This document shows, piece by piece, positions 10,954 to 23,450 of a stretch of DNA of 64,000 bases. A program made the translations under genes and the position numbers. The notes below the pieces were generated by a model. It ran no database searches, was not told the origin of the DNA, and saw only the letters and a list, made by a program, of their open reading frames with translations. The stretch comes from Armillaria gallica (taxonomy: Eukaryota; Basidiomycota; Agaricomycetes; Agaricales; Physalacriaceae), in NCBI GenBank assembly GCA_037576215.1, contig JBANDB010000001.1, forward strand, positions 1,426,001-1,490,000. The letters are read 5' to 3'. Every line of letters begins with the position of its first letter. The stretch's first letter is position 1.

Positions 10954-13270
10954 ATGGTTGATTCGCTAATTCTACCACTATTGAAAACAGTATTTACCGT
11001 GAGTACCGTTATGCACGCGGTTCACATCCAGTTGGCTCATTCCAATCTCACGCTATTTCACAGTCAATCCTCGAGGTTTTCCTTCTATGCTGGGCCGGAT
11101 ATATTCTCGCAGGACGTGGAATTCTTGACAAGAAAACACAGAAGGTGAGTTGCTTGAAATTTATTGCCCAAAATTCTGTCGCGTCCCCCTGACTCCAAAT
11201 CTGCAGCAACTCAATCGGCTGAACGTGTCCCTGTTCACTCCTTCACTACTCTTTTCGAAAGTAGCATTCTTTTTGTCACCCGGTGAGTTTTTTGTGCGTC
11301 GGAGCGTCGTCATCGGTCGCGCAGCGGCCAATTCTTCTTTCCGGCTTTTTCATTTCGGATCGGCGGGTTCCGTTCCTGGTATGGACACCAGCTGCCACTC
11401 TAAGCTCCTTCTGATGTTGTGGGTCCCTGTACAGTCCAAACTCTGCAGTCTCAGCGACACAAGCCGCGTGTTCTCTCGAGGCTTTGATTGGCGGAATGCT
11501 ATCCTGATGGGAACTCCGCCAGCCGTTCCCTGGATACTTGTTCTACCGAAAGGCTTCCGGTCGATGGCTATGTTCTGAATTACGCTTCTTTTAATTCCGA
11601 CACGATTTCGGTGCCTATTGTAGGGTAGAGGCAGTCGCATTCCTGCGAATCCTCTCACGTCTGGACGGCCTCATCCTCATTTGATGGCATGTTCTTCGAC
11701 GCAGCAGAGGCAATATGTTACCCTTTCACAGTGTCCCCTTTCCGCAGCTCAGCTTGGGTTCATGACGTGCCGATGACGATGCCATGATGCTTCGATGACC
11801 TATCTATACCTTTGATACTGATTTTCCTTCCCAGAAAAATTACGAGAACTATGGATAATACCTTTATTCTTTGTTATCGTGACGTTGGCGTCCATGTCCG
11901 TTGCCTTCGTTTTAGGATGGGTATTTCGACTGAAGAGATCCCAGAGGCGAGTCGCCGCCTTTTCGTATATCTGAAAATCCCGTTAATGGACGTATCGTGT
12001 AGGAGCTTCGGCATGGCCGCTGCCATGTTCATGAATTCCAACTCTCTTCCCATTGCTCTAATGCAAAGTCTGGTTCTAACGGTACCGGGACTCAAGTGGG
12101 GGGAGGACGACAACAAGGACGCAATGCTCGGTCGTGCCCTGACGTACCTCGTGCTTTACAGCACCTTGGGCATGGTGGTAAGTGCTGGGCTTCTTTGAAA
12201 TATCCCTTAGTGACGAGTTTCTATAGCTACGTTGGAGTTATGGTGTACGACTGCTTGCGCAAGCTGACGACGAGCCTCAGCCTATAGCACTACCACCAGA
12301 TACAAACGGCAGTCCTCTTTTCGGTTCTTCGTCTTGTGGCGAACCTGATGAAGCAATTCCCCACATCGTAGTGGAGGAAGGCGATGCCACAATCCGAGGC
12401 GTGCCCACTCGTCGTCATTCACGATTTTATAACTCCTTCCCCAACTCTCCCAACGACTCTCGCGTTAACTTGTCTTCCGTCGACTCTTCCTCGTCGACAA
12501 TCGTCTTATCGCCGGAGATTACAGACTCGGAGATGAGCGACGATGAGCTGGAAACCGTCCTTCCTACTCACCATGAACGCCAGCACACAAGGACACAGGT
12601 TTCATCGCATCCGTCCTCGAGTGTTCTCCATCGCGTGAAGTGGGCCATCATTCGGATTTGGACAGCTCTGAACGAACTCATGACTGTTCCTTTGTGGGCT
12701 GCCCTTGCATCGCTGATCGTCGCATGCATCCAGCCTCTGCAGCATCTCCTTGAGGTCCACATGCAACCTGTCAAAGGCGCCTTAGCGAGTGCAGGGAACT
12801 GTTCTATCCCGCTCACGTTGATAGTCCTCGGTGCCTATTTCTACCCCTCAGAGGAAGGCGAAGCGAAGACCGAATCCCGCTCGCTAATCCACAGCATGAA
12901 GGGGATGTTCAATAAGAGGCAGGCTAGATCGCAGCAGGAAGCGACACAGACGTCGACAGGCGAGACGAAGACAGTTATCATTGCTGTAGCGTCAAGGATG
13001 ATTATCACGCCGCTACTGCTCTTACCGCTGATGGCTTTGTCTACTGCACTGGATTGGCATGCAGTGCTGGAGGATCCGGTGTTTGTGGTGGCAAACGTGT
13101 TACTCATATCATCTCCACCGGCACTTACACTCGCCCAAATCACGCAGGCGGCGTCTGGGGATGCGTTTGAGCGGTTGATAAGCAGGACGATATTCTGGGC
13201 CTACTGTGTTGTTACGCCACCTGCAACTATATTTTACGTGGTTGTTGGTCTCATTTTATCTAGGCTTTAG
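10954..13270 (+). CDS. auxin efflux carrier (PIN/AEC-like) membrane transporter
   Basis: Member of the auxin efflux carrier family, whose fungal members (Ecm3-like) sit in the ER or plasma membrane; the substrate is unknown. Six exons: 10954-10998, 11064-11144, 11207-11282, 11835-11946, 12003-12177 and 12227-13270, totalling exactly 510 codons plus stop. Order: N-terminal helices with CWAGYILAGRGILDKKTQ and LNRLNVSLFTPSLLFSKVAF, then LWIIPLFFVIVTLASMSVAF, AAAMFMNSNSLPIALMQSLV, a long acidic/serine-rich cytoplasmic loop from about residue 190 to 280, and C-terminal helices ending SPPALTLAQITQAASGDAFE and a final hydrophobic helix. The intron at 11947-12002 has a GC donor, and the intron at 11283-11834 is 552 nt, ten times the local norm. 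Confidence 0.88.
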
Positions 13271-13691
13271 GATGTATTTTAATGTTCACACACTGTACAT
13301 ATTCCATTCATAGATTTCAGGTGCTTTTATCTTCGTTTGTAGTTTATGTATGTCATACTTAGTCAAGTTAGAAACGGATACCGGTCCGGGGAAACCGGAG
13401 GAATGTAAATGCTTTGCAAGCTTGAAATTCTACTGCCTTCCAGCGTCTTCTAGGATACACGCAAGCACTCGGCATCTATAAATATGACTTACTAACCATT
13501 GTTCCCTGAATGACACGTCTGTACCCACGGATGCTGCAGAGTTGAACATACGCGCATGTGCCGAGGGCCGCAGATTGTCATGACAGTAAACTGTTGACAT
13601 CAGCGGCCCATATAAGCAGCAGCAAAAATTTCCATAACATTCAGTCTATTCATTTTGCCTCCCATTCATCGATTGTTTATTCCCTTGCACT
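13271..13691. other. intergenic, 3' end of carrier and promoter of MGST gene
   Basis: 421 bp. No gene is seen. It holds the carrier 3' region and, just before 13692, a pyrimidine- and CAT-rich leader. Confidence 0.6.
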
Positions 13692-14462
13692 ATGCCTGCT
13701 ACGATTACCGTTCCTGAAGGGTGCGTCAGTCGTTAGCTTTGATATTATATTCCTAAGTTACTTGTAGATGGGCCTGGGTTGGCGCGGCTCTGCTGTCTAC
13801 TCAAGTTTTACTTGTGGGGCAGGCGACCGTTGTAGGACGCCGTCGTAGAGCTGGCATCAAGTATCCTCAGCGTATGTTTTTTTTATTGTTGGAATTCGGC
13901 GTCGGCGCGTCTGACTTTGCTCTCAGTGTATGCTGAAAAGGCCCAGGAGGAGGCTTCCAAAGAGGCAAAAATATTCAACTGTGCTCAGCGTACGTGTCAT
14001 CTTTGCTTACCATTGCATGATAAAGTTTTGACGCGGATGTATTTACAGGTGCTCATCAAAACACGTTAGAAAACATTCCTGTGATTTATACCAGGTGCGT
14101 CCCTTGCGCTGTTCCCGTGATCGTTCACTTCTCACTTCAGAATCACTGTTAGCACGCTCTTGAGCGCTGTGTACTACCCGACTATTGCCGCTGCTGCCCT
14201 TGGCACATGGGTGCTTGGCCGTATCCTGTATACTCGGGGCTATATCACTGGTGACCCTGCGAACGTAGGTCGGCGAAATGTATTTCTTCTTTGAGAAGCT
14301 CACTCTCCATATAGCGCAATGCCAAGGGAGGGTTTGTTGGAGGCATTGCACAATTGGGTTCGTTATCTTCTGTTGAAGGAAATAATCCGTATCTGATTTC
14401 CCACAGTTCTCTTGTTAGGATCTGTGACAGGCGTCTACAAGATGATCCAGGCTTCACTTTAA
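13692..14462 (+). CDS. microsomal glutathione S-transferase 3 (MAPEG family)
   Basis: Integral ER-membrane glutathione transferase/peroxidase for detoxification and lipid peroxides. It starts with MPATITVPEGWAWVGAALLS and is split by about six very short introns. The MAPEG 3 hallmark is seen in YPQLYAEKAQEEA followed by FNCAQRAHQNTLENIPVIYT. Three further hydrophobic segments follow (ITVSTLLSAVYYP, AALGTWVLGRILY, AQLVLLLGSVTGVYK). The stop is TAA at 14460-14462. The length, about 153 aa, equals the family norm and all four membrane helices are present. It lies 420 bp downstream of the carrier gene on the same strand; there is no evidence of co-transcription. Confidence 0.93.
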
Positions 14463-14722
14463 GATGAAATTGAGGGGGAAGGTGTATATATTTGGGGTCT
14501 GCCTATAATGTGCTGTACTGCAATGGAAAATGCTTTTGAAGTCGCGAAGTTCGTATGTACCTGAAAGCGCGGGTGATTGTGCATGTTTGGCAAAACCTGT
14601 GCTTTCTTTGAGGCAGGAAGACCGAAAGAGTATATCAAACGCATTCACCTTCACCATCGTTCGCTGCAGCCTCGAGCACCACCAATTACGGGCTTTCCTC
14701 TCTTTCATTGAAAGCCGAAGCA

Positions 14723-17221
14723 ATGGCGAGCGCAGCCATTTTACCGCGGTCAGCGTCGCCACCGCCGCCGCCGGACACATCTCGCAGGCAAAGTATGATT
14801 TCGGCGCATAGTAGCTTGCTCTCATCGTCGGCCGCATCGTTCAGGACAGCCCTGGCATCGCCAACGACCCCATCGTCGTCGTCTTCAAATTCTTCGCTAC
14901 ATACCCTGGGCACGGAGGGACCACCGGTGAATCCTATCCATGCCATGGGCACCAGCCTCCAGCAGCATTCACACCCCGAGGTCCATATCGTCAAGGTCAC
15001 GGGAGACACGGTGCATGTCGAGACAGGACCAATACCCGACTCATTCTTGAAAAAGGTGTCGCAGACGGTAACGAATGTGATACCACCGAGGCCGGCCGAC
15101 CTACGTGACGACGATCACGTAGGTCCACCACCGCCATCTCCGCCTGCTAGCGTTGAGCGCCCAGAGCCGGAAGCAGCAGAACCGATAGGGGAGACAGGAC
15201 CAGTGCTGGGAGGGAAGCCTGTTATTTTCGACGAGCCAGAGGCCCTCGGACTTGAACCAGGACCAGAATCGTTCAGGGATCGCCAGATGTCGGCATCGTC
15301 GTCAGCATCGACGATGAAGACTGGCCAAATGCGGGCTGCGACCATGTCTGGCGTCGCTCACGAGCAGCCGTCGATTGACACCAAGTTCTCCCTTTCAACT
15401 CTTCGCTCACAAGACACTATCACCATCACCACATCCGAACCTCCTCCTCCTTCTCCTCCTCCTCATCCGATAGATACGTCTGCTTCAACGCCTCTTGTAC
15501 ATTCAATCGACTATCTCCAGCCGCCGCCGCCATCAATACACGTGCATCGCCCAACACGACGGAATACCACAGGCTCGACGTTACAGACATTGCCTTCGCG
15601 GTTGGGTGTACCAGGTCCGCATAGATCGCTACACCCTCAGTATGGATCGCACCCGCATGGTGTCTACGATCATGTTGACGTCGACGACGTTGCCAGTGAC
15701 ATCCAGCTTCATGCAGAGAAGATACGACGTGAGCGTATGGAGAAGCGGGCCAAGCAGCAGCAGGCAGAAGCTGCTTTGACGAGGGCGGAGACTACCAAAA
15801 AAGGCGAGGATGTACCGCTTGTCGGGAACCTGATTGGCGAGGACCATGTTAACTATGTCTTGATGTATAACATGCTAACGGGCATCCGCATTGGTGTGCG
15901 TGTCGTCCAATTTTTTTTCCATCTTTTGTTCTCACACACTCTCAGGTTTCGCGCTGTCAGGCAAAAATCAAGCGACCACTAACTGACGACGATTTCACCG
16001 CTCGACACAAATTTTCGTTCGACATCGTCGGTAATGAGCTCACGCCATCAGCAAGATACGACTTCAAATTTAAAGACTACGCTCCTTGGGTTTTTCGTTC
16101 TTTACGTGAAGAGTATTTCCATCTCGATCCCGCCGACTACCTTCTCTCTCTCACTTCGAAATATATCCTATCGGAACTAGGCTCTCCCGGAAAGTCAGGG
16201 TCTTTCTTCTACTTCTCTCGCGACTATCGGTTCATAATCAAGACGATACGGCACAGCGAGCACAAATTCTTACTTAGCGTGCTGAAGCAGTACTACAACC
16301 ATGTGAAGGAGAACCCGCATACGTTGTTGAGTCGGTTTTATGGGTTGCATCGAGTCAAGTTGCCGAGGGGGAGGAAGATTCATTTTGTGATTATGAACAA
16401 CTTGTTCCCACCGCACAAGGATGTACATGAAACGTACGACCTGAAAGGGAGCACAGTGGGGCGAGAGTATCCGGAGGAGTTGAGGAGGGATAAGAACAAC
16501 CCGGTGTTGAAAGACGTGAATTGGATCAACAAGGGTCTCAGGTTGGAGCTGGGCCCTGAGAAGCGCGCGCTATTGACGGAACAGTTGAGGAGAGACAAGG
16601 AGATGTTAAAGGCCATCGACGTGATGGATTACAGTTTGTTGGTTGGAATACACAACATGCGGAGAGGGAACCGGGATAACGTTCGGAAGAACACGCTGAA
16701 AGTCTTTGACGTATGTTACTTTACTTCTCACTGAAAGCGCACCCTTGCTAATGTCTATTCTAAAGCCCGATATCCCTCATACTCATCGCCGTAGACCTAC
16801 TTTGAGTGGTGGTTCAGTGAACCACCAGCATAAAGCAAAAGGGGGGACGTTCTCACCGGAAGCCATCGCAATGCGACGGGCTATGCGCGAGTCTGACCCC
16901 AAGCGTCTTGGCAAGGGAACTATACGCCTACCCGAGGAAGACACTGGCGAGCGGCAACATTTCATCTTTTACCAAGACGAAGGCGGCCTGCGCGCGACGG
17001 ACGAGACAAACGAGAACATGGATACCATATACTACCTCGGCGTCATCGATATCCTCACACCATACAGCGTCGTCAAGAAGCTGGAGCATTTTTGGAAGGG
17101 TTTGAGTGCAGACCGACATAAGATCAGTCCCGTGCCGCCACCGGAATATGCGGATCGGTTCTTTACGTTTATGAAGGCCATCATGCGGGGTGGGGAGGGG
17201 GGCGAGTCTTTTAAGCCTTAA
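14723..17221 (+). CDS. MSS4: phosphatidylinositol-4-phosphate 5-kinase
   Basis: Makes PI(4,5)P2 at the plasma membrane, controlling actin and cell polarity. Three exons: 14723-15895, 15946-16710 and 16766-17221, totalling 797 codons plus stop. The first ATG is at 14723 (MASAAILPRSASPPPPP); a frame extending upstream has only a TTG. Residues 1-360 are low-complexity Ser/Pro/His-rich, typical of the fungal N-terminus. The kinase domain starts near residue 385 with DDDFTARHKFSFDIVGNELT and DYAPWVFRSLREEYFHLDPA. SGSFFYFSRDYRFIIKTIR carries the ATP-site lysine, followed by HFVIMNNLFPP, YDLKGSTVGRE and MDYSLLVGIH. The specificity loop and the C-terminal IYYLGVIDILTPYSVVKKLE element are intact, so the enzyme should be active. 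Confidence 0.95.
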
Positions 17222-17664
17222 ATCTTGCATTTTGACCCCGGTATACCGTGTTTCTTTTATTCTAATCTAATGACCCCTCACGCACACACACACACACAAG
17301 TTTTTATTGGCCCTCATTATTATTATTAAGTCGAGGACTTCTTTGGACATCTCCGGATAATCACTTTGTGTACTACTCACCACTTCTTTTTTGGTTTTTT
17401 GGTCTAATACCCCCCCTGCGACAGTCTCAATTATTCATTGCCGTCCACATTCCTTTGCACCCACACATTTCATCATCTCTGTCGCTTTTATCGACCCACA
17501 CTCCTTACTTACCGTCCTCACATGTCGCATGCTATCGCTCTTTTGCGCTCACATCCGTTCCAGTAGAATTATTCCACCGCGGGTGCAGGTATTAGTACAA
17601 TACTGATACAAGATGTGGCCATATAATATTATTGCTATACATAGATCATTCACATCAATTTCGT
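17222..17664. other. intergenic between convergent PIP5K and condensin genes
   Basis: 443 bp of 3'-to-3' spacer, pyrimidine-rich with a short (CA)8 tract at 17283-17298. No gene is seen. Confidence 0.6.
17283..17298. repeat. (CA)8 microsatellite
   Basis: Sixteen bases of uninterrupted CA dinucleotide in the 3' flank of the PIP5K gene. Confidence 0.85.
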
Positions 17665-20600
17665 TCATTCATCATCATCCTCTTCTATAGTTTGTTCAAC
17701 CTTGACTTTCCTGGTAGAGCGTGTCGCAGCTGTAAAAGTAGGTCATGAGCATTTGGTCGACAGTCAACCAGACATTGGTGTCTTACGACGTTTGGCGCGC
17801 TTCTTGACTGCGGACTTTGTTCGCTTCGCAAGGTCATGTTCTTCTGTACCTGCTTCCTTGCTTTCCTCAAGGAGCTGGGTAAAACTTGTAAGCGCGTATT
17901 CGGGGAGATAGCCAAAAGGGCTTACCTTGCCAAACTCATCTAGCTCATGATCTGGCTTATCCTTGCTCTTAGCCGCACGAGCCTGTCAGCACGACATGAT
18001 TAGCATAATTTCACAAGATCGAACACATCCTTACTTTAGTGAGGATAGCAGTAAATCGCTCATAAACAACTGGTTCATGCAGCTTATTGCCATAGAACCT
18101 GTGTCCTTCGATGAGCTTCTTGACAGATCGATCCGACTTATAATTCAGCAGCGATAGACAGTAAGCGATATCTCGCCATTGTCTGGGGTCTTCGGAAAGC
18201 TGGAAACGCTGACACAGCTTTTCTACGACATTCTCCGTTTGTTTGTCCTATAATTCGCGTCAACAGTATTCCAGACCGATGCGACGAAGGCTTACCTTTT
18301 CGATGAAAGTAAAGATATACGACATTGTACTGTGAAACATTTCCTCATCGACAGCATGTTCACCAAACGAAAGATGACTGATGACTAGGAGAGAAGTATT
18401 GAATAAATACGCTTGACTGGAACCACAGAGGACTTACCGTCCGGCAGATTGTTATAGATGGCGTTGTCCTTCGTAGATAACTCTTTGAAGAACAACTTTG
18501 CAAGGTCGGAAATACGGTCATCTGGATCTTGCACGCATTTTGCCATCTCTCCAAGCTGTCCTTTCACCTTGACCATCCCGTTCAAAATCAAATGTGTAAG
18601 AACCATAAGCGTGTTCTTCTTCACGACAAGATCAGGGTCCGAAAGTCCTCGGTAGAGTTCGTTGCTATTTTCGTCGATGATGGTGCTGAAGGAGACGGCT
18701 ACATCACCAAGCGCAATGGCGATATTGCTCCGAATATTGGCGCTATCGGACTTCTCAAGAATTTTGAACAGCAGGAGATGATGTTCGTCACAGAATTGGG
18801 AGCTGACACAGAGGAACTTGCTGAACGACAGAGTTGCAGCGGCTTTGAGGGTAGGGTTCTGCACGTATTATCAGCTTAGGCTTAAAATAGGTCGCAGCAA
18901 AACGAACCTTGAACTTATCAGGCCTTCCACAGATATATACTAGCATGGGACCGTAAACAGCAAGCAGCGAGTCTGGGCCAAAGAGCAGTTCATGCTCTCG
19001 TATCTCTTGCATGTGTTCACCGATCTCGTCCTCCGCGTTTCCAGCCACTTGGTCCAGCTCTTCACCGTCTTTAGAAGAAGGTCCGCGGGCACCGGGTGCT
19101 TGAGCTGCTTTCTTCTCCTCTATGTATCCCCAGTCAAAACAACACACTCCCCAAATAAGTTACTCTTACCAGCATGCGCCTCGTCCTTCTGTCTTTTAGC
19201 TTCCCGCTCGACAAGTTCCAGATACACAATGTGTTTAATCGCAACATGCCCAACCACGAAGAGAAGCTGACTCAGATGGAAAGCGTCGCCTAGGTCCGTC
19301 GCCTTGGGTTCCTGAGAACCTGCCTGCGAAATGTCGCCAGGGTGGTCTTCGTCCATAGCATCCGGATCGTTCTCCTTATCCTCCGCAGCACTCCCGGTTT
19401 GAGCCCCAGGAGTGAAAGCGCGCTGTGTGAGTTTCTTTATGAGGTCGTTGCAGAAGACATCGGGGTGCTCTCCAAGAGCGTAGACGGTGTTGATGACCTG
19501 TTCGGCCAGCCCGAACCAGTCTTTGGAGTGACAGGGGCGAAGAACGACTTGGTTCAGCTTTTGGAAGATGGCGCTATCCATCTCAATACGCATCGTCTTA
19601 TCATCAAGAGAACCTTCAGGTGCAATCAGAAATGCTGAGTAGAAGAACAGGACTATCACTTGCCTTTCACTTTCTTGGCACTCCCGTTCAGCCGCTGCAA
19701 TGCTACACAGGTGTATCTAGCAAGAGTGAGATCTGCCTAGAGAAATACGTTAGAGTAGTTTAGTGAACTGATAATGGCTGTACCTACCCTTCCGAGCGCA
19801 CCCAAGCCAACTTTCAACATGGTATCGACGTGGTCAAGCTCTGACAGTATGTTGTGCTTGGCCAAAGCCAGCATACCGAGTATTACAATCGCTCCTCGTC
19901 GCTGAGGCTTAGGGAGAAGCTTGTTTGAAGCTAGAAAAAAGAAGTTGATACAGTTAACCAAGAAATCTCCTCGCCAGAACGAACGCACTGTAGATCTGCC
20001 ACAACTTGCTAATAACTTCGGATGGAATTTGGTCATTAGCCATCATAGTACGCATCATTTCTTCCAAGCTCGTCAACTCGGCGAGAGTAGCGCCATATGT
20101 GAGCCTGCAATAGCAAAGTTAACACGCAAAATGAAGGGTGAGAAATGTAAAAACGCACTCAATCATGTTTTTTGCTATCCGGCTGACCTGACCTCGGGCG
20201 TCCAACTCGGCGATGGGATCAAAGTACAGCGTCTGGTAGCATTCTAGAAGTCGGGAGCGAACGCCCTTAATTTCCTTGCCATCCTCCGACGTGACGCTGT
20301 TGTCCTTCTGCCAGATCAAATGCAACATCTTCTTGATACCACTCTATCGAGATATATAAATTTCGGAGCCTCGTGAGGTGCTAAGCACGTACCTCGGCAT
20401 TTCGCATCTTGTATTGATGGGCAACCTGGAAGAATCCAATGGCCTCCAAGGCTTCTGGCTTGTTGGTCGAACCCAGCAACTGGCACAAGACGACCATGGC
20501 TTCTTCTATATGCCGCATGAAGTCCATACCTTCAATATAGTACTTTTTCGTCAATCGTAATTCCTTGACCTCCTGCTCATCCATAAGCCTCAATGCCTCC

Positions 20601-20931
20601 AAGGCATCAGGGTTCAACTGAGACTGTCGAGGCTTGCGCGAGGGTTTCTTCGAGGGTTTCTTCGATTTACCCTTCTTGCTCGGTCGGGGTTGAGGTTCGC
20701 CCTCTTCGCCATCCACCGACATAGCATCATCATTTGCATCGTTCTCGTTCTCATCTTCCTCAACATCCATCTCATCGTCCTCTCGAACCTTTCTGTCACA
20801 GATATCAGTACTAAACGCACGCCAGAAAAGATCATATTTACTTATTGGACCTCTTAGACTTCTTGGTAGCCGTTTCATGATCTTCTTCGGCCTCGGCCTC
20901 CTCTTCTTCTGCTTCTTCGTCTTCTTCGTCT

Positions 20932-20962
<31 letters not shown>

Positions 20963-22572
20963 GTACTTGAGATGGCTGGTCGGCAAGATTAAACTTGTCT
21001 AATTTCTCTTGGTATGGCGCCCATTTCTCCAACAGTTCCTCATACTCTTTCTCCCAGACGTCCATTTCCAAAGGACCTTTGTGTATACGATCCCAAGGAT
21101 GCGTTGTGATAAGTTTCACAAGTAGCACCACAGCATTTTTCCTTACTGCCGCCGCTTTATCCTCCAGCGCCGTGATAGCGATCCTGGTGACGTGAAGGCG
21201 TGATCTCCCGTACACGTTTTTCAATTCGCAAAGTCTCGTGAAAACGGATAGGACTTTCGTGCGGACATATGTCGTGACGTCTCGCATACGTTCGATGAGA
21301 AAGTCGTAAAGGCCGTTGATTTGCTTTGTAGTTTGAGTATTCTCTTGAGAACCTACGGGGCCGCTATTGCTATCGAGATGGACGATCAGGTTTCCAATGA
21401 TTTCGACAATGGCTATGCGCATGGGATAGGCCTATATTGGATTGTCAGTCGGTGTCTTTCAGGATCGGACTTGACCATACCTCGGAGTCCAGCTGATCAA
21501 GTAGAAGACTTATTTGTTTGAGGGTATGGCGGGGGCATACTTCGCTATACCTGATAAGAAATTTGGAAAAAGTACGAGGCCCTTTGGTATCTTGTGCGCT
21601 GAACTTCTGTGCCGATATGTCCCTGAGGACTTCGTCCGCAAGCTCGGGGTGATGGTATTCGTCTTCGACTATTGACAAGCAGTCCGCCATTGGTTCTGCT
21701 AGATGTTCGTGGAAAGATAGATTTGCCATAATTTTGGTGGATGCTGTGGACCCCTGGCCGTGCCACTTGACCGACAAGCAGATCGCCCTCTGTACGCCTT
21801 TCTTGATGTCAGTCACTTTCATGTACGACTCATTCGTCGAGATATCGTATACAGGAAGTGTGATACATCTGGCACGCCAAGTCAATAAGGCTAGGAGATA
21901 GAAAGAACAACAACGCACTTGATGAATGCTTCTCGTTCCACACTCGTCGCCCACACATGCTGAGCCGGAAGTTTCTCTAGTACTCGGCAAATCAAGCCCA
22001 ACGCGTTGGGTATGTGATTCTGCCATGACCACTGCTCCGAGTTCTTTTTCGACGCCGCTGTGCGTCCACCTGTCCTGCCTGCCTTTGCACCTCTTCCTCT
22101 CTTGGGCTTAGTCTTGGGGACAGGAGCCGTCCCCTCACTCCCCGACTTTACATTTTCCGCAGCGGCAACAAACCAGTGCAAAAGAAAGGCGTACATTTCA
22201 AGAGCGTCCTTATGCCCTGATATCGCCTCTGGGTCCTCTGTAACGGCATCTCTTATGGTGGCATCAGCTTCGGCTTGAAATCCAGAGGTTAACGAGTCGA
22301 GTAGCTTGGTCATGACAGAGCCCAGAACCACGTCCGAATGTTTTAGTAGACTGCAGTAGACATCGAAGTTTCTTGGATCCGTTATCGCATCGCTCGATTC
22401 TGCGACTGCCTCGACAGCACCTGAATCGCGTCGTTTAGGAAAGGTAATACAAAGAGGATGGAAGCGAACCTTCCAGGAGCTCCTCTGGATCTTCCTTGCT
22501 CGGATCATGTTCGTTCTCGATGTCATGTTCGGTTATCTTGTTCTTGAGTTCCTCTTGAAGGTCGATCCCCAT
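17665..22572 (-). CDS. YCS4: condensin complex subunit 1 (CAP-D2/Ycs4/Cnd1)
   Basis: HEAT-repeat subunit of condensin that targets the complex to chromatin for mitotic chromosome compaction. The start at 22572 gives MGIDLQEELKNKITEHDIEN. The N-terminal part includes CSLLKHSDVVLGSVMTKLLD and NALGLICRVLEKLPAQHVWA. The central part has RMRIAIVEIIGNLIVHLDSN and TYVRTKVLSVFTRLCELKNV. A very acidic linker (20880-20970) separates two HEAT blocks. The C-terminal conserved block includes LKAAATLSFSKFLCVSSQFC and SNIRSNIAIALGDVAVSFST, then GLSDPDLVVKKNTLMVLTHL. The tail splices to an acidic end, TIEEDDDE, with TGA at 17665-17667. About a dozen short introns are present. An ACGCGT box and two CACGTG boxes lie within 90 bp upstream of the start. 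Confidence 0.88.
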
Positions 22573-22604
22573 CGTGGTCGTGGTGGTTCAATCTCAAAAG
22601 GTCA

Positions 22605-22658
22605 ACGCGTCGCACGTGACTATAGCGCGTCGTGGTGGCAGTGTAAGCGTGTCACGTG
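22605..22658 (-). promoter_or_regulatory. ACGCGT plus two CACGTG sites upstream of condensin gene
   Basis: ACGCGT lies at 22605-22610, and CACGTG at 22613-22618 and 22653-22658, all 33-86 bp upstream of the condensin ATG at 22572. ACGCGT matches the MluI cell-cycle box; CACGTG matches a bHLH (Cbf1-type) site. Function is inferred. Confidence 0.45.
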
Positions 22659-22808
22659 ATTTAAAAGTTTTCTTTTTTTGATACAACATCTGAGAATACT
22701 CAACCTCCCTCCTTTCCTCTTAATATCTCGGTTCGGTTCCCCCGCTGATCATCACTAGTATTCCTGCGAACGGCGTAGATAATAGTCCGTTACTTTGCAA
22801 CTTGTTAA

Positions 22809-23273
22809 GGGCCCGTTCGTGTGCCTCTGGCTAAATCAGCCGGAGGGTTATGGGAAGATTAACCGGAGTGGTCACAAATTGTCACAGTCATCGGGTAATT
22901 TCGGATGATATCCGAACGACGTTGGATGGCAGTTGTCGTTGTTCCCCCGCTTCACCGAAGGGCATCTGTCGCCATCCTGCCTATGCCGTTCATTGACCGA
23001 CACATCGGTCACAGCATTTGTCGGAAGTGAGTTCATTCCACTCAACAGTATTTGTAATGAATGTGTAGTTCAGTATTGTGCCATTTTCCTGATAATGTCG
23101 TGCTCATCACATATGATGAGCGGGAAGACAGTTGTCGTTGGCCGGAGTGAGCGCAGCGTCGGCACAGGGGCGGAGCGTGACAACGGGACTATATGACTCC
23201 GAAGCCGACTTAGGCTGACCGTTTAAGATTTTGGCAGTGGAACGGATCTAGCCGGAGGCACACGAACGGGCCC
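22809..23273. mobile_element. PIF/Harbinger-like (Tourist-type) MITE, 465 bp
   Basis: Non-autonomous DNA transposon. The left terminal inverted repeat starts GGGCCCGTTCGTGTGCCTC at 22809. The right end at 23273 carries the reverse complement, with 27 of the first 29 positions identical. The element is flanked by a perfect 3-bp direct repeat, TAA, at 22806-22808 and 23274-23276. Termini starting GGGCC plus a TAA/TTA target duplication are characteristic of PIF/Harbinger elements. The 400-bp interior has no transposase frame, so mobility would need a transposase from elsewhere. It sits between the condensin start and the CsbD-like gene end. Confidence 0.85.
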
Positions 23274-23450
23274 TAAGGATACGGCGGATGAGAGACAACT
23301 ATTTGTTCTGTAACATTTTCCTCTTCCCCCTCGGTTTTTGGGTCAAGCTTATTACTTTGAACTACTTATGTTCTTATCTACATATGCATCAAGTTTATCA
23401 AAAGTTTACGCTTGACCCGATTGTTACAAGTCTTTAGGATATAATCTATC

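Noticed and set aside
14708..14722. Extension of the PIP5K frame upstream of the ATG at 14723
   Set aside because: It would require a TTG start; the ATG at 14723 is the first normal start.
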